64,000 nucleotides of DNA from Chitinimonas koreensis (lineage in GTDB: Bacteria > Pseudomonadota > Gammaproteobacteria > Burkholderiales > Chitinimonadaceae): contig NZ_CP060704.1 in assembly GCF_014353015.1 (NCBI RefSeq), positions 893,001 to 957,000 on the forward strand. Direction: 5' to 3'. Positions 36,574 to 44,995 of this stretch are shown piece by piece. The notes below the pieces were generated by a model that ran no database searches, was not told where the DNA came from, and saw only the letters and a list, made by a program, of their open reading frames with translations. Within the stretch, counting starts at the first letter, position 1. Each line of letters opens with the position of its first letter. The translations under genes were made by a program, and so were the position numbers.

Positions 36574-38191
36574 TGCCTTCCACCACCGCCTCATCGCTCA
36601 GGCTCTCCGGCCCCGCTACCCGGTTGCGCCCGCCGTGCTTGGCCTCGTACAGCGCGCGGTCGGCCTGGTGCAGCACTTCGCTGATCTGAGTACCGTTCTC
36701 GGGAAACGCCGCGATGCCGATCGATACCGTGAGCCGCAGCATCTTGCCGCGATGGCTGACCCGCAGTTGCTCCACCGTCTGGCGGAACTGCTCGGCGCGC
36801 AGCCGCGTGGCCGGCAGCGAGGCGCCGCCGAGCAGCACGGTGAACTCCTCGCCGCCGTAGCGGCAGGCGATGTCGCCCGAACGCAGGCTCGACTTGAGCT
36901 TGGCGGCGACCTCGCGCAGCACCTCGTCGCCGACCTCGTGGCCGTAGTTGTCGTTGATCGCCTTGAAATGATCGAGGTCCAGCATCATCAGCCCGACCGG
37001 CCGGTGCGAGCGGCGCGAGCGGCGCGCCGCCTCCTCGAGCGCCGCTTCCAGGTAGCGGCGGTTGTACAGCGTGGTCAGCGGATCGTGGGTCGCCTCGTTG
37101 AACAGCGCTTCGCGCGCCTTCAGGCTCACCAGCGCCAGCGCCGCGCGCTTGGCCACGCCGTCGAGGAAGGCCGGGTCGTGCAGGCCGCGGGTATTGCGCA
37201 GGTGCAACAGGCCCAGCGTCTCGCCGTTGCCGATCAGCGGCACGCAGACGTGGTCGCGATCGTCGCTGACGTGCTGGCAGCGCAGGTTGTGCTGCAGCGC
37301 GTCGGCCGGGTGCAGTTGGCCGCGCCGCAGCGCCCAGCACTGCATCGGCGAGAACACCCGCTCGACCTCGGGCATCTCGCCCCAGCCGTGCTCGATCGCG
37401 GCCATGCCGCCGTCCGCTTCGATCAGGTAGACCGCGCCGCTGCCGGCCTCGAGATAGCCGGCGGCGAAGTTGGACAGCACCTGCGACAGCTCCTGCACCG
37501 ACACGCAGCTCTGCATCAGGTCGCCCATCTTGTTGAGCTGCTCCATCTCGTTGGAGCGTACCGCCTGCTGGCGCAGCGCTTCCTCGAGCTTGCGGTTGAC
37601 GATCTGCAGCTCGTTCTGCATGCGCTGGCGGTCGCTGATCTCGCTCTGCAGCCGGGCATTGGTCTCGGCCAGCTCGGTGGTGCGCTCGGCCACCTTGGCC
37701 TCCAGCGTGCCCGACAACTCGCGCAGCTGCTCCTCGCTGGCCTTGAGCTCGGCCTCCTTCTCGCGCCGCGCGGCGATCTCCTCGGACAGCTTGAGATTGG
37801 CCTCGGCCAGTTGGCGCGGGCTCGGGATCGCCAGGATGGTCGGGATCAGCCGCCACAGCGCGATCGCGGTGATCAGCGAGATCGCCGCGGTGAAGGCGCG
37901 GGCCCAGGCATCGGGCCAATAGATCGGCTGCCAGATGCTGACGATGTCGAGGAAATGGGTGCTGCCGCAGGCGAAGATGAAGGCCGCGAACATCAGCATG
38001 ATGCGGTTGAAGCGCAGGTCGCGGCGCTTGCGGGTGACGGTGTAGAGCGCCAGCGGGATGCTGAAGTAGGCCACCCCGATCACGGCGTTGCCGACCACGT
38101 TGAGCCACAGCAGCGGCGGCGACCAGGCCAGGCAGTAGCCGTGCGGGATCAGGCTCTGGCTGATCATGTGCTGGGTGAGCCAATCGAGCAT
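36563..38191 (-). CDS. Diguanylate cyclase with ethylene-receptor-like membrane domain
   Basis: Protein of 542 residues; GAGGAG before the Met at 38191. Three helices (about 25-120) align without gaps to plant ETR1: AYFSIP at 41-46, and FACGSTHF with Cys75 and His79 at the copper-ligand positions (ETR1 Cys65 and His69). ETR1 Asp25 corresponds to Asn35 here. A coiled coil (about 125-245) and a GAF domain (about 255-390) follow. Then comes a GGDEF domain whose active-site motif reads CRYGGEEF and which has 'LMMLDLDHFKAINDNYGHEV'. It should make cyclic di-GMP in response to whatever the membrane and GAF domains sense. The last residues overlap a heptamer array. Confidence 0.85.
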   Translation of the reverse strand: MLDWLTQHMISQSLIPHGYCLAWSPPLLWLNVVGNAVIGVAYFSIPLALYTVTRKRRDLRFNRIMLMFAAFIFACGSTHFLDIVSIWQPIYWPDAWARAFTAAISLITAIALWRLIPTILAIPSPRQLAEANLKLSEEIAARREKEAELKASEEQLRELSGTLEAKVAERTTELAETNARLQSEISDRQRMQNELQIVNRKLEEALRQQAVRSNEMEQLNKMGDLMQSCVSVQELSQVLSNFAAGYLEAGSGAVYLIEADGGMAAIEHGWGEMPEVERVFSPMQCWALRRGQLHPADALQHNLRCQHVSDDRDHVCVPLIGNGETLGLLHLRNTRGLHDPAFLDGVAKRAALALVSLKAREALFNEATHDPLTTLYNRRYLEAALEEAARRSRRSHRPVGLMMLDLDHFKAINDNYGHEVGDEVLREVAAKLKSSLRSGDIACRYGGEEFTVLLGGASLPATRLRAEQFRQTVEQLRVSHRGKMLRLTVSIGIAAFPENGTQISEVLHQADRALYEAKHGGRNRVAGPESLSDEAVVEGSET

Positions 38192-38474
38192 GCCGATCTC
38201 CTCGCCGCCCGCCGACCCGCCCGGCTGCGACGCTGCGCTGTTGTTTACGACCGGCCCGTCGCCATCGGCGGCACGCGGCCCGGCTCCCTTGCTGCACGAC
38301 TTATCGGCTCGCGCGGCGCAAGATTGACGGCGGCGTCGAATCGACCCCGTGCGCCCGCTGTCGTCCGGCCGCATGGGAATAGCGTGATTTACTGAATCTT
38401 ATGGATGGCCGGGGCCATGACAAGTTCATGAACCGGCGCGCAGCATAGGTCCGAGCCGACGCTCGGCGCATCCT
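38192..38474. other. Intergenic stretch, no gene seen
   Basis: It holds the upstream region of the cyclase gene. A 10-bp perfect palindrome GTTCATGAAC at about 38424-38433 is the only structure I note. Confidence 0.4.
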
Positions 38475-39098
38475 TCAAACGGAGGAAGGCCGCCCGTTAC
38501 CGCCTCGGACCAGGCCGATCGACTGCGGGTCGGCCTGCCAGTCGGCGCGGGTCAGCGCATTGAGCACATGGTCGCGCCAGACCCCGTCGATCAGCAGGTA
38601 GTCGCGCGCCAGGCCTTCGCGCTCGAAGCCGAGCCGCGCCAGGAGGCGCGCGCTGCGCTGGTTGTCGGGCAGGTGGTTGGCGGCGACGCGGTGCAGGTTC
38701 CAGGCCTCGAAGGCCCAGCCGAGCCCGAGCGTCAGCGCGCGGCGCATGCGGCCGCGGCCCCATTGCGATTGCGCCAGCGCGTAGCCCAGCGTGGCGGCGT
38801 AGTGCGGGTAGCCGACCACGTTGGTGAAGTTGCAGGTGCCGATCACGCTGCGCTCGTCGGGCTCGAACACGAAGAAGCAGGCGCTGCGGCGCTCGGCGAA
38901 CTGGCTGCGGTTCATCGCCACGCGCAGCTGCCAGAACGCCTCGGTATGGAAATCCTCGGGCCGGCGCGGCTCGAACGGCGCGAGCGCCGCGCGGTTGGCG
39001 CCGTAGAAGGCCAGGATGGCGGGGATGTCGGCCGGGGTGGCGAGCCGCAGCACCAGGCTGCCGTCGGTGAGGTGGGGCGTGGCGGGGGCGAGGGGCAT
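38475..39098 (-). CDS. RimJ/RimL-type GNAT acetyltransferase
   Basis: Protein of 207 residues with 'LVLRLATPADIPAILAFYGA', 'VIGTCNFTNVV', the acetyl-CoA loop 'QSQWGRGRMRRALTLGLGWA' and 'RSARLLARLGFEREGLARDY'. This order is that of the family that acetylates the N-terminus of ribosomal proteins S5, L12 and others. The precise target cannot be read from sequence. It is a single gene downstream of the cytochrome c terminator. Confidence 0.85.
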   Translation of the reverse strand: MPLAPATPHLTDGSLVLRLATPADIPAILAFYGANRAALAPFEPRRPEDFHTEAFWQLRVAMNRSQFAERRSACFFVFEPDERSVIGTCNFTNVVGYPHYAATLGYALAQSQWGRGRMRRALTLGLGWAFEAWNLHRVAANHLPDNQRSARLLARLGFEREGLARDYLLIDGVWRDHVLNALTRADWQADPQSIGLVRGGNGRPSSV

Positions 39099-39110
39099 GG
39101 AAGCGGGTCC

Positions 39111-39142
39111 GGAAAAACAACAGGACCGGCATGCCGGTCCTG
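39111..39142 (-). terminator. Terminator of the cytochrome c pair
   Basis: The perfect palindrome CAGGACCGGCATGCCGGTCC(TG) is followed on the minus strand by TTGTTTTTCC. It lies 34 bases after the stop of the gene at 39176. Confidence 0.85.
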
Positions 39143-39175
39143 CGGGATGGGGCGTGGCGACGGGCGCCGCGACCG

Positions 39176-39496
39176 TCAGCGATGCATGTTCAGCGGGCCG
39201 GGCTGCGAGGCGAACCAGGCGGCCAGGTTGGCGATGTCGGCGTTCGACAGCGGCTTGGCCATCGGGGCCATGATCGCGTTGTTGCGCGCGCCGGTCTTGT
39301 AGTCCTTCAGCGCCTGGGCCAGGTAGTCGGGATGCTGGCCGGCCAGGATCGGGTACTGCGGATTGGTGCTGTTGCCGCTGGCGGTGTGGCAGGCGGCGCA
39401 GATTTGCTCGGCCTTGGCGCGGCCGGCGGCGAGATCGGCTGCCTGGCCCGCGGCGGCGAGGCCCAGGATCAGCAGCGCGAGACGGAATGCTTGCAT
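39176..39496 (-). CDS. Class I cytochrome c, periplasmic
   Basis: Protein of 106 residues with a signal peptide (about 1-20) and one heme site CAACH at 33-37. A distal Met lies in 'NNAIMAPMAKPLSNADIANL'. The 'YPILAGQHPDYLAQALKDYK' stretch is typical of cytochrome c4/c5-like single-heme proteins that carry electrons to terminal oxidases. It is the second gene of a two-gene unit with the paralogue at 39507. Confidence 0.9.
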   Translation of the reverse strand: MQAFRLALLILGLAAAGQAADLAAGRAKAEQICAACHTASGNSTNPQYPILAGQHPDYLAQALKDYKTGARNNAIMAPMAKPLSNADIANLAAWFASQPGPLNMHR

Positions 39497-39506
39497 CGGG
39501 TTCCCC

Positions 39507-39827
39507 TTACTTCTTGGCAGCGTAGTAGGCGGCCAGGTCGGCGATGTCCTGGTCGGACAGCTGAGCGGCGATGCCGGTCATGGTCGGGTGCTTGCGCGTG
39601 CCGGTCTTGTAGCCTTTCAGCGCGCTCTCGATGTATTCGGCGTGCTGGCCGCCGATCTTGGGCACCTGGTAGACCGTGGGGAAGGCGGTGTGATAGCCCG
39701 GGATGCCATGGCAGCCCACGCACATCGAATTCTTGTTGGCGCCGGCCTGGGCATTGCCGGCGGCCATGACGCTTGCGGGTAGCGCCAGGATGGTTGCGAG
39801 GGCCAGCCCTCTGAGCTTGTTTTGCAT
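39507..39827 (-). CDS. Class I cytochrome c, periplasmic
   Basis: Protein of 106 residues, signal peptide ending near residue 24, heme site CVGCH at 36-40 and distal Met in 'HPTMTGIAAQLSDQDIADLA'. 'KIGGQHAEYIESALKGYKTG' parallels the same stretch in the downstream cytochrome, so the pair probably arose by duplication and may act as the two halves of a cytochrome c4-like carrier. GGAGG lies five bases before the ATG. Confidence 0.9.
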   Translation of the reverse strand: MQNKLRGLALATILALPASVMAAGNAQAGANKNSMCVGCHGIPGYHTAFPTVYQVPKIGGQHAEYIESALKGYKTGTRKHPTMTGIAAQLSDQDIADLAAYYAAKK

Positions 39828-39952
39828 TGTCACCTCCCATATTGGTATCGTGCACCGGCGCGGGGGATCGCCGGAATCGGGGGCATTGTAGCCATCGCCC
39901 CGTCACCGTGCCACCGTTGCACCCCGCCAGTCCTCGTCAATTGCCCCGGATC

Positions 39953-40867
39953 ATGCGAGCAGACCTTCCCTTCGGCCTCAATATCAGCGCAGTCGAACGC
40001 GAGACCGGCCTGTCGAAGGAGCTGTTGCGCATCTGGGAGCGCCGTTACGGCTTCCCGCAGCCCGCGCGCGACGCGCAGGGCGACCGCGTCTATCCGCCCG
40101 AACAGGTCGACAAGCTCCGGCTGGTGCGCCGGCTGCTCGAGCGCGGCATGCGGCCGAGCAAGGTGGTGCGCGCCGAGACCGCCGAGCTGGCGCGCCTGCT
40201 CGAACACATGCACGAGGAAGTCAGACGCGGCGCGGCCTCGATCGGTTCGGACCAACTGCTCGAAAGCCTGGGCCAGGGCGACCTCGGCGCGCTGCAGCGC
40301 CATCTGCAGGGCGAGCTGGTGGTGCGCGGCCTGCGCGACTTCGTCGCCGAGTTCCTGCCGCAGGCCAATGTCGCGGTCGGCGAGGCCTGGTTCACCGGCG
40401 AGATCGGCGCCTGGCAGGAGCACGCCTACGTCGAGCAGGTCTCGCAGGTGCTGCGAGCCGCCATGCATGCGCTCAACCAGCCGCTGTCGCCGCCGCGCGT
40501 GCTGCTCACCACGCCGTCCGGCGAACAGCACGGCCTGGGCCTCTTGATGGTCGAGGCGATGCTGCGCATGGCGGCCTGCCAGACCTGGTCGCTCGGCGTC
40601 TCGCTGCCGATCGACGACATCGTCGAGGCCAGCGTCGAGCTCGGCTGCGACATCCTGGCGCTGTCGCTGTCCTCGTCCTTCCCGCTGCGCGAGGCCGGCG
40701 ACATGGTCGCGCTGCTGCGCGGGCGGCTGCCGCGCGCCACCCAGCTGTGGCTCGGCGGCGCCGGTTCGACGGTGCTCAAGCGCTTGCCCGAAGGCGTGCT
40801 GCGAATGGATGCGCTGGCCGAGCTGGCGCCCGCGGTGGACGCATGGCGCGCCAGCCACAAGGCCTGA
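39953..40867 (+). CDS. MerR-family regulator with a CarH/LitR-type B12-binding domain
   Basis: Protein of 304 residues. A MerR helix-turn-helix comes first (about 10-75, 'SAVERETGLSKELLRIWERR'), then a helical cap and a B12 domain. The light-sensor signature W-x9-EH is complete (Trp146, Glu156, His157). The cobalamin-binding motif E-x-H-x-x-G is GEQHGLG (Glu191, His193, Gly196). In CarH and LitR these residues hold adenosylcobalamin, and light releases the protein from DNA. No carotenoid or photolyase gene is near, so the regulon is unknown. The start at 39953 is chosen by domain position; the ribosome-binding site is poor. Confidence 0.85.
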   Translation: MRADLPFGLNISAVERETGLSKELLRIWERRYGFPQPARDAQGDRVYPPEQVDKLRLVRRLLERGMRPSKVVRAETAELARLLEHMHEEVRRGAASIGSDQLLESLGQGDLGALQRHLQGELVVRGLRDFVAEFLPQANVAVGEAWFTGEIGAWQEHAYVEQVSQVLRAAMHALNQPLSPPRVLLTTPSGEQHGLGLLMVEAMLRMAACQTWSLGVSLPIDDIVEASVELGCDILALSLSSSFPLREAGDMVALLRGRLPRATQLWLGGAGSTVLKRLPEGVLRMDALAELAPAVDAWRASHKA

Positions 40868-40902
40868 GAAGCGTCGGGGACAGTGCGGACTTCAGGGTTT
40901 CT

Positions 40903-41673
40903 TCAGGGCTCGACCGGCAACTCGCGCCGCTCGGCGTGTTCGCCGCGGCGGTCGGGCAGCGCGACCGCCACCGGCCGGCCGACCCGGCGGCGGGTCTTCC
41001 AGGCCGGCGCGATCAGCCGCATGCCGCGCACGCGCTTGACCGCCTCGAGGCAGTAGACGCCGCCGCCGACCGGCCACCAGCGGTCGCCGGCCCGTTCCAT
41101 GAAGGCGCAGCGCTCGAGCCAGCCGGTGCTGGCGAACGGCGGCGCATAGCAGTGGACCCGGCCGCCGGCTGGCTCGAAGCCGAGCAGCGCCAGCCAGTCG
41201 CGCACCCGCGGCAGGCCGAGGAACTGGCCGGACCACGGCAGGCCGCGGCGGCGCTTGACCAGCCGGGCGGCGCCCCACAGGCTCCACGGATTGAAGCCGG
41301 CCAACATCAGCCGGCCCTCGGGCACCAGCACGCGCTCGGCCTCGCGCAGCACTTCGCGCGGGTCGGCATGGAAATCGAGCGTATGCGGCAGGACCAGCAG
41401 GTCGATGCTGGCGGCAGGGAAGGGCAGCTGGGCCGGGTCGCAGTTCAGCCGGCAGCCGTCGCCGAGGCCGGCGCTGAGCCGCGTCGGCATGCGGTTGGCG
41501 CGCAGCAGGTCCAGGCCCGGCAATTCGAGCTGCACGGCGTAATAACCGAACACATCGGCCACCGCCCGGTCGAAAAAGGCCTGCTCGCGCCGGGCCACGT
41601 ACTGGCCGAGCGGGCTGGCGAACCAGTCGGCCAGGCAGGCCGGCGGCGCGGGGCAATCATCGGAGACAAGCAT
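40903..41673 (-). CDS. YafS-like SAM-dependent methyltransferase
   Basis: Protein of 256 residues with a class I methyltransferase core in the middle: 'LNCDPAQLPFPAASIDLLVL', 'REVLREAERVLVPEGRLMLA' and 'GFNPWSLWG'. The N-terminal part ('WFASPLGQYVARREQAFFDR') and the position divergent from gloB, with mltD beyond it, match the yafS-gloB-mltD arrangement of many proteobacteria. The substrate is not known. Its start codon and that of gloB share two bases on opposite strands, leaving no spacer for separate promoters. Confidence 0.8.
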   Translation of the reverse strand: MLVSDDCPAPPACLADWFASPLGQYVARREQAFFDRAVADVFGYYAVQLELPGLDLLRANRMPTRLSAGLGDGCRLNCDPAQLPFPAASIDLLVLPHTLDFHADPREVLREAERVLVPEGRLMLAGFNPWSLWGAARLVKRRRGLPWSGQFLGLPRVRDWLALLGFEPAGGRVHCYAPPFASTGWLERCAFMERAGDRWWPVGGGVYCLEAVKRVRGMRLIAPAWKTRRRVGRPVAVALPDRRGEHAERRELPVEP

Positions 41674-42433
41674 GCTGACCATCCTGCCCGTTCCCATCCT
41701 CGAGGACAACTACGTCTGGCTCGGCCACGTCGACGGCCGCGCCTTCGTGGTCGATCCCGGCGAAGCGGCGCCGGTGGCGGCCCGGCTGGCCGAGCTCGGA
41801 CTGTCGCTCGACGCCGTCCTGCTGACCCATCACCACCGCGATCACACCGGCGGCGTGGCCGAGCTGGCTGCGCGCTGGCATTGCCCGGTGTTCGGTCCGG
41901 CCGGCCTCGCCGGCGTCACCCGGCCGCTGGCCGACGGCGACTGGCTGCAGCTCGGCGCGCTCGGCCTCGCCTTCGACGTGCTGGCGGTGCCCGGCCACAC
42001 GCTCGACCATCTCGCCTACTACGGCCACGGCACGCTGTTCTGCGGCGATACGCTGTTCGCCTGCGGCTGCGGCCGGCTGTTCGAGGGCACGCCGGCCCAG
42101 ATGCAGGCCTCGCTGGCGCGGCTGGCCGCGCTGCCGGGCGATACGCGGGTGTGCTGCACCCACGAATATACGCTGGCCAACGAGCGCTTCGCCCATGCGG
42201 TCGAGCCCGGCAACGCCGAGCTGGCGCAGCGGATGGCCGACGACCAGGCGCGCCGCGCGCGCGGCGAGCCGACCTTGCCGAGTTCGGTCGGACTGGAACG
42301 CGCGACCAATCCTTTCCTGCGCTGGGACGCGCCCGCGGTGCTCGCCGCGGCACGGGCGCACGGCGCCGAGACCGGCGAGCCGGTGGCGGTGTTCGCCGCG
42401 CTGCGGCGCTGGAAAGACGGCTTCCGCGGCTGA
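41672..42433 (+). CDS. gloB: Hydroxyacylglutathione hydrolase (glyoxalase II)
   Basis: Protein of 253 residues. The metal motif is THHHRDHTGG (about residues 52-61), with further ligands in VPGHTLDH, 'LFCGDTLFACGCGRLFEGTP' and 'CCTHEYTLANERFA'. The enzyme splits S-lactoylglutathione into lactate and glutathione in methylglyoxal detoxification, in the cytoplasm. GGAG precedes the start. It is divergent from the yafS-like gene; mltD follows on the same strand after 245 bases. Confidence 0.95.
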   Translation: MLTILPVPILEDNYVWLGHVDGRAFVVDPGEAAPVAARLAELGLSLDAVLLTHHHRDHTGGVAELAARWHCPVFGPAGLAGVTRPLADGDWLQLGALGLAFDVLAVPGHTLDHLAYYGHGTLFCGDTLFACGCGRLFEGTPAQMQASLARLAALPGDTRVCCTHEYTLANERFAHAVEPGNAELAQRMADDQARRARGEPTLPSSVGLERATNPFLRWDAPAVLAAARAHGAETGEPVAVFAALRRWKDGFRG

Positions 42434-42678
42434 ACGCCGGTCGCCGCACGGTACGGAACTTCAGCCCGAACGCACTGTCGGGGACGATCATTGCTAATTG
42501 ATTCGTAAGGCAATTTTGGCAATTTCCGGTTGACCGGCCTGCCCTGCGCCGCTACCATCCGCCAAGTTTTCTGCCCACCAAGGCATGTCCACGTCTCGGG
42601 CATCCCGCGCGGCTTCCCTCCCGCGCCCGGATCCGGCCCACCCGCTGCGACATGCCTTTTTGCATTTTCAGAGCGCCC

Positions 42679-44331
42679 ATGACCCACTTCGATTTCCGCT
42701 TCGCCCCGTTGTTCGCGCTGGTGGCCGCGCTGTTCGCGCCGCTCGCCCAGGCCGACGACGTGGCGATGCCGGCTGCGCTGACCGATCCGTCGATCAGCGT
42801 GCCGGCCCTCGAGCAGCCGCAGCCCGCGGCTGCCGATCCGCTGGCCTTCCCCTCCGCCACGCCCGCGCCGTCCGCCGATCTGTGGGCGCGGGTGCGGCAG
42901 GGCTTCAAGATGGAAGACCTCGACACCCCGGCGGTGCGCGCGCAGGAACGCTTCTACGCCAGCAAGCCCGAATACATGCAGCGCGTGGTCGAGCGCAGCC
43001 GGCGCTACCTGTACTTCATCGTCGGCGAGGTCGAGCGCCGCGGCATGCCGACCGAGATCGCGCTGCTGCCCATCGTCGAGAGCGCCTTCGTGCCCAAGGC
43101 CCAGTCGCACGCGATGGCGTCCGGCCTGTGGCAGTTCATCCCTTCGACCGGCAAGCGCTACGGCCTCGAGCGCACCTGGTGGTACGACGGCCGCCAGGAC
43201 GTGATGGCGGCCACCTACGCCGCGCTCGACTACCTGCAGGACCTGTACAACCTGTTCGGCGACTGGCAGCTGGCGCTGGCCGCCTACAACTGGGGCGAGG
43301 GCGGCGTCGGCCGCGCGCTGGCCAAGACCCGCGCACGCGGGCTCGAGGACGACTTCGACAACATCCGCAAGCCGCGCGAGACCGAGAACTACGTGCCCAA
43401 ACTGCTGGCGATCCGCAACATCATTGCCAACCCGGACGCGTTCGGCGTCAAGATCCCCGCGGTGCCCAACCAGCCTTACTTCCAGCCGATCTCGACCGGC
43501 CGGCACATGGACCTGCAGCTGATCGCCAAGCTGGCCGAGACCTCGGTCGACGAGCTCACGCTGCTCAACCCGGGCCTGATCCGGCCGGTGTTCGCCCACA
43601 AGGACGACCGTCGCCTGCTGCTGCCGGCCGACAAGGTCGACACCTTCGAGAGGAACCTGCAGGGCTACGACAAGCCGCTGCTGTCCTGGCAGCCCTATGT
43701 CACCAAGCGCGGCGAATCGCTGAGCGCGATCGCCGACCGCTTCGGCATCCAGCTGGCCGAATTGCGCGACGTCAACAAGCTCGGCGGCGCCGGCAGCGCT
43801 TCGGGCCAGACCATCCTGGTGCCGATCCGGCCCGACGTCGACGTGAGCGAGCGGCAGAACCTGGCCGCGCTGATCGCCGGCGCGGTGGCGCAGACCGTCG
43901 ATCGCGCCCCGGTCGATCGCGTCGCGTCCGAGTCGCGCGAGGACACGGCACCCGGTGCCCGTTCGAGCCGCGCGGTCATGCGCTACAAGGTCAAGCGCGG
44001 CGACACGCTGTTCTCGATCGCCCGCCGCAACGGCATGACGCCGGCCGAGCTCAAGTACCTGAACGGCCTGCGCACCGACCATGTGGTGCTGGGCCAGACG
44101 CTGAAGCTCGGCGACGACCCGGCCGAGGCCCGTTCCGGCGGCAAGGCCGGCCGCCAGGCCGCGGCCAAGCCGGCCCGGCTCAAGCAGTACGTGGTGCGGC
44201 ACGGCGATACGCTGGACGAGATCGCGCGCCGCTACGACGTCAGCGTGTCCGACATCAAGAAGTGGAACCGGCCGCTGTCCAAGGGCGTGCTCAAGGTCGG
44301 CTACAAGGTGGAGATCCGCCGCGACAGCTGA
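42679..44331 (+). CDS. mltD: Membrane-bound lytic transglycosylase D with three LysM domains
   Basis: Protein of 550 residues. A signal peptide (about 1-25) leads to an SLT domain with the catalytic Glu in LLPIVESAF and the motifs ASGLWQFIPSTGKRYGL and LALAAYNWGEGGVGRAL. Three LysM repeats follow ('YVTKRGESLSAIADRF', 'YKVKRGDTLFSIARRN', 'YVVRHGDTLDEIARRY'), and the last ends at the C-terminus. It cleaves peptidoglycan glycan strands in the periplasm. No lipobox Cys is visible, so it may be periplasmic or anchored by the signal segment rather than lipidated. The Met at 42679 is preferred over 42652 because it begins the signal peptide. Confidence 0.92.
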   Translation: MTHFDFRFAPLFALVAALFAPLAQADDVAMPAALTDPSISVPALEQPQPAAADPLAFPSATPAPSADLWARVRQGFKMEDLDTPAVRAQERFYASKPEYMQRVVERSRRYLYFIVGEVERRGMPTEIALLPIVESAFVPKAQSHAMASGLWQFIPSTGKRYGLERTWWYDGRQDVMAATYAALDYLQDLYNLFGDWQLALAAYNWGEGGVGRALAKTRARGLEDDFDNIRKPRETENYVPKLLAIRNIIANPDAFGVKIPAVPNQPYFQPISTGRHMDLQLIAKLAETSVDELTLLNPGLIRPVFAHKDDRRLLLPADKVDTFERNLQGYDKPLLSWQPYVTKRGESLSAIADRFGIQLAELRDVNKLGGAGSASGQTILVPIRPDVDVSERQNLAALIAGAVAQTVDRAPVDRVASESREDTAPGARSSRAVMRYKVKRGDTLFSIARRNGMTPAELKYLNGLRTDHVVLGQTLKLGDDPAEARSGGKAGRQAAAKPARLKQYVVRHGDTLDEIARRYDVSVSDIKKWNRPLSKGVLKVGYKVEIRRDS

Positions 44332-44350
44332 TCGCGCCGTGCGTCCCGCC

Positions 44351-44389
44351 CAACGAAAAGCCCCGCTGCAGAGCGGGGCTTTTCGTTGG
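44351..44389. terminator. Bidirectional terminator between mltD and msrC
   Basis: AACGAAAAGCCCCGCTGCAG and its mirror half form a long GC stem with A-rich and T-rich flanks. It can therefore stop transcription of mltD (plus) and msrC (minus). Confidence 0.88.
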
Positions 44390-44396
44390 CGGCGGC

Positions 44397-44876
44397 TCAG
44401 CAGTCGGTCGCGGCGACGAAGCAGGCCAGCAGCCGCTCCAGCCCGATCTGGTCGGCCTCGCCGAAGCGGTTGGCGCTCGGGCTGTCGATGTCGAACACGC
44501 CGACCAGCCGGCCGTCCTTGAGCACCGGCAGCACGATCTCGGCGTTCGAGGCCGCGTCGCAGGCGATATGGCCGGGGAAGGCATGCACGTCGGCCACCAC
44601 GATGGTCTCGCGCCGCGCCGCCGCGTTGCCGCAGACGCCGCGGCCGAACGGGATGCGCACGCAGGCCACCTTGCCCTGGAAGGGGCCGAGCACCAGTTCC
44701 TCGCCGCGGGCCAGGTAGAAGCCGGCCCAGTTGAGGTCGGCCAGCGTCTGGTAGACGAAGGCCGAGAATTGCGCCGCGTTGGCGATGAAGTCGCGCTCGC
44801 CTTCGAACAGGCTGGCCAGCTGGCGCTCGAGCGCCGGGTAGTCGGGCGTCAGGCTGCGGTCGTCGGTGTGGAACAT
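44397..44876 (-). CDS. msrC: Free methionine-(R)-sulfoxide reductase (GAF fold)
   Basis: Protein of 159 residues, a single GAF domain. Cys72, Cys82 and Cys106 have the same spacing (10 and 24) as the three catalytic Cys of the E. coli enzyme, within 'KVACVRIPFGRGVCGNAAAR' and 'HIACDAASNAEIVLPV'. It reduces free methionine-R-sulfoxide in the cytoplasm using thioredoxin. It is a single gene, divergent from the TonB-like gene at 44996. Confidence 0.92.
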   Translation of the reverse strand: MFHTDDRSLTPDYPALERQLASLFEGERDFIANAAQFSAFVYQTLADLNWAGFYLARGEELVLGPFQGKVACVRIPFGRGVCGNAAARRETIVVADVHAFPGHIACDAASNAEIVLPVLKDGRLVGVFDIDSPSANRFGEADQIGLERLLACFVAATDC

Positions 44877-44995
44877 GCATCTCTCCGGCTCGGTTGCGGT
44901 CCGGCCCAGATGGGGGCTGCACGGCGTATTTCAAGCCGTGCCGCGGAACGCGGCGGCGCCGGGCCGGTCCATGGCGCTGCTGAGAGGGAGCGGAG

